Source: Clostridia bacterium
GTDB taxonomy: Bacteria > Bacillota > Clostridia > Lachnospirales > CAG-274
Reading direction: 5' to 3'
NCBI GenBank assembly: GCA_030536675.1
Contig: JAUNPM010000118.1
Location: forward strand, 1-5,463
DNA: 5,463 bases
Shown here: one piece after another, positions 5,459-5,463 of the stretch
Layout: every line of letters begins with the position of its first letter
Position numbering within the stretch: position 1 is the stretch's first letter
Made by a program: the position numbers and the translations under genes
Notes under the pieces: generated by a model
What the model was told of the DNA's origin: nothing
Database searches by the model: none
What the model saw: the letters and a program-made list of their open reading frames with translations, nothing else

Positions 5459-5463
5459 TGTCG
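5411..5463. other. Foreign-looking sequence after the integrase break
   Basis: After the codon for K145 the reading frame loses integrase character, and all frames on this strand soon close. The final bases contain a quasi-dyad (ATAAC-GTA-TGTTCAT, 5442-5456) and end in ATAATGTCG. This may be the end of an inserted element or the product of a recombination event. The window stops too soon to say which. Confidence 0.35.

Overview
The window looks like an accessory or mobile region from a Bacteroidales-type genome (Bacteroides or a close relative). The reasons are: consensus Bacteroidetes promoters (a -33 TTTG-like box, a 19-bp spacer and a -7 box TAnnTTTG), AT-rich translation starts without Shine-Dalgarno sequences, a nucleoid-associated protein of the Bacteroidetes branch of the NdpA/YejK family, and the N-terminal half of a Bacteroidetes-style tyrosine integrase with an arm-binding domain. 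The species cannot be fixed from sequence reading alone.

Layout. Bases 1-267 are non-coding apart from a few trailing codons at the left edge. They hold a small dyad and a strong intrinsic terminator (222-258). Bases 268-3986, minus strand, form a two-gene operon. The first gene is an 889-residue protein with an N-terminal Cap4/DUF4297-like PD-(D/E)XK nuclease module followed by a long uncharacterised body. Two bases after its stop comes a 348-residue NdpA/YejK (37-kDa nucleoid-associated) family protein. A consensus promoter (4018-4048) lies just upstream of the large gene and the terminator lies just past the second, so the unit looks complete and autonomous.

Bases 3987-4975 carry no long gene but are not empty. 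On the plus strand there is a near-perfect promoter (4187-4217). It is followed at once by a self-complementary stretch (4226-4346, 18 paired positions in three helices), further small hairpins, and a strong terminator (4541-4578). Together they suggest a roughly 350-nt orphan transcript. A 27-codon ORF (4233-4316) starts about 10 nt after the expected transcription start. Nearer the integrase, four copies of the 14-mer TTCGGTGGYTTTTC, three direct and one inverted, look like integrase arm-type binding sites.

Bases 4976-5458, plus strand, encode only the arm-binding domain and the start of the core-binding domain of the integrase. The family resemblance stops near base 5411 and the frame closes at 5458, so the gene is disrupted near the right edge of the window.

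How the parts fit. A low-GC nuclease plus nucleoid-protein cassette with its own promoter and terminator, beside an integrase and its putative binding sites, is what an island-borne defence or genome-conflict module looks like. The pairing of a Cap4-like nuclease module, with no visible STAND or other NTPase motif, with an NdpA-family protein is the main candidate for a little-described system. The defensive role is an inference. The orphan structured transcript next to it is the second thing worth checking.
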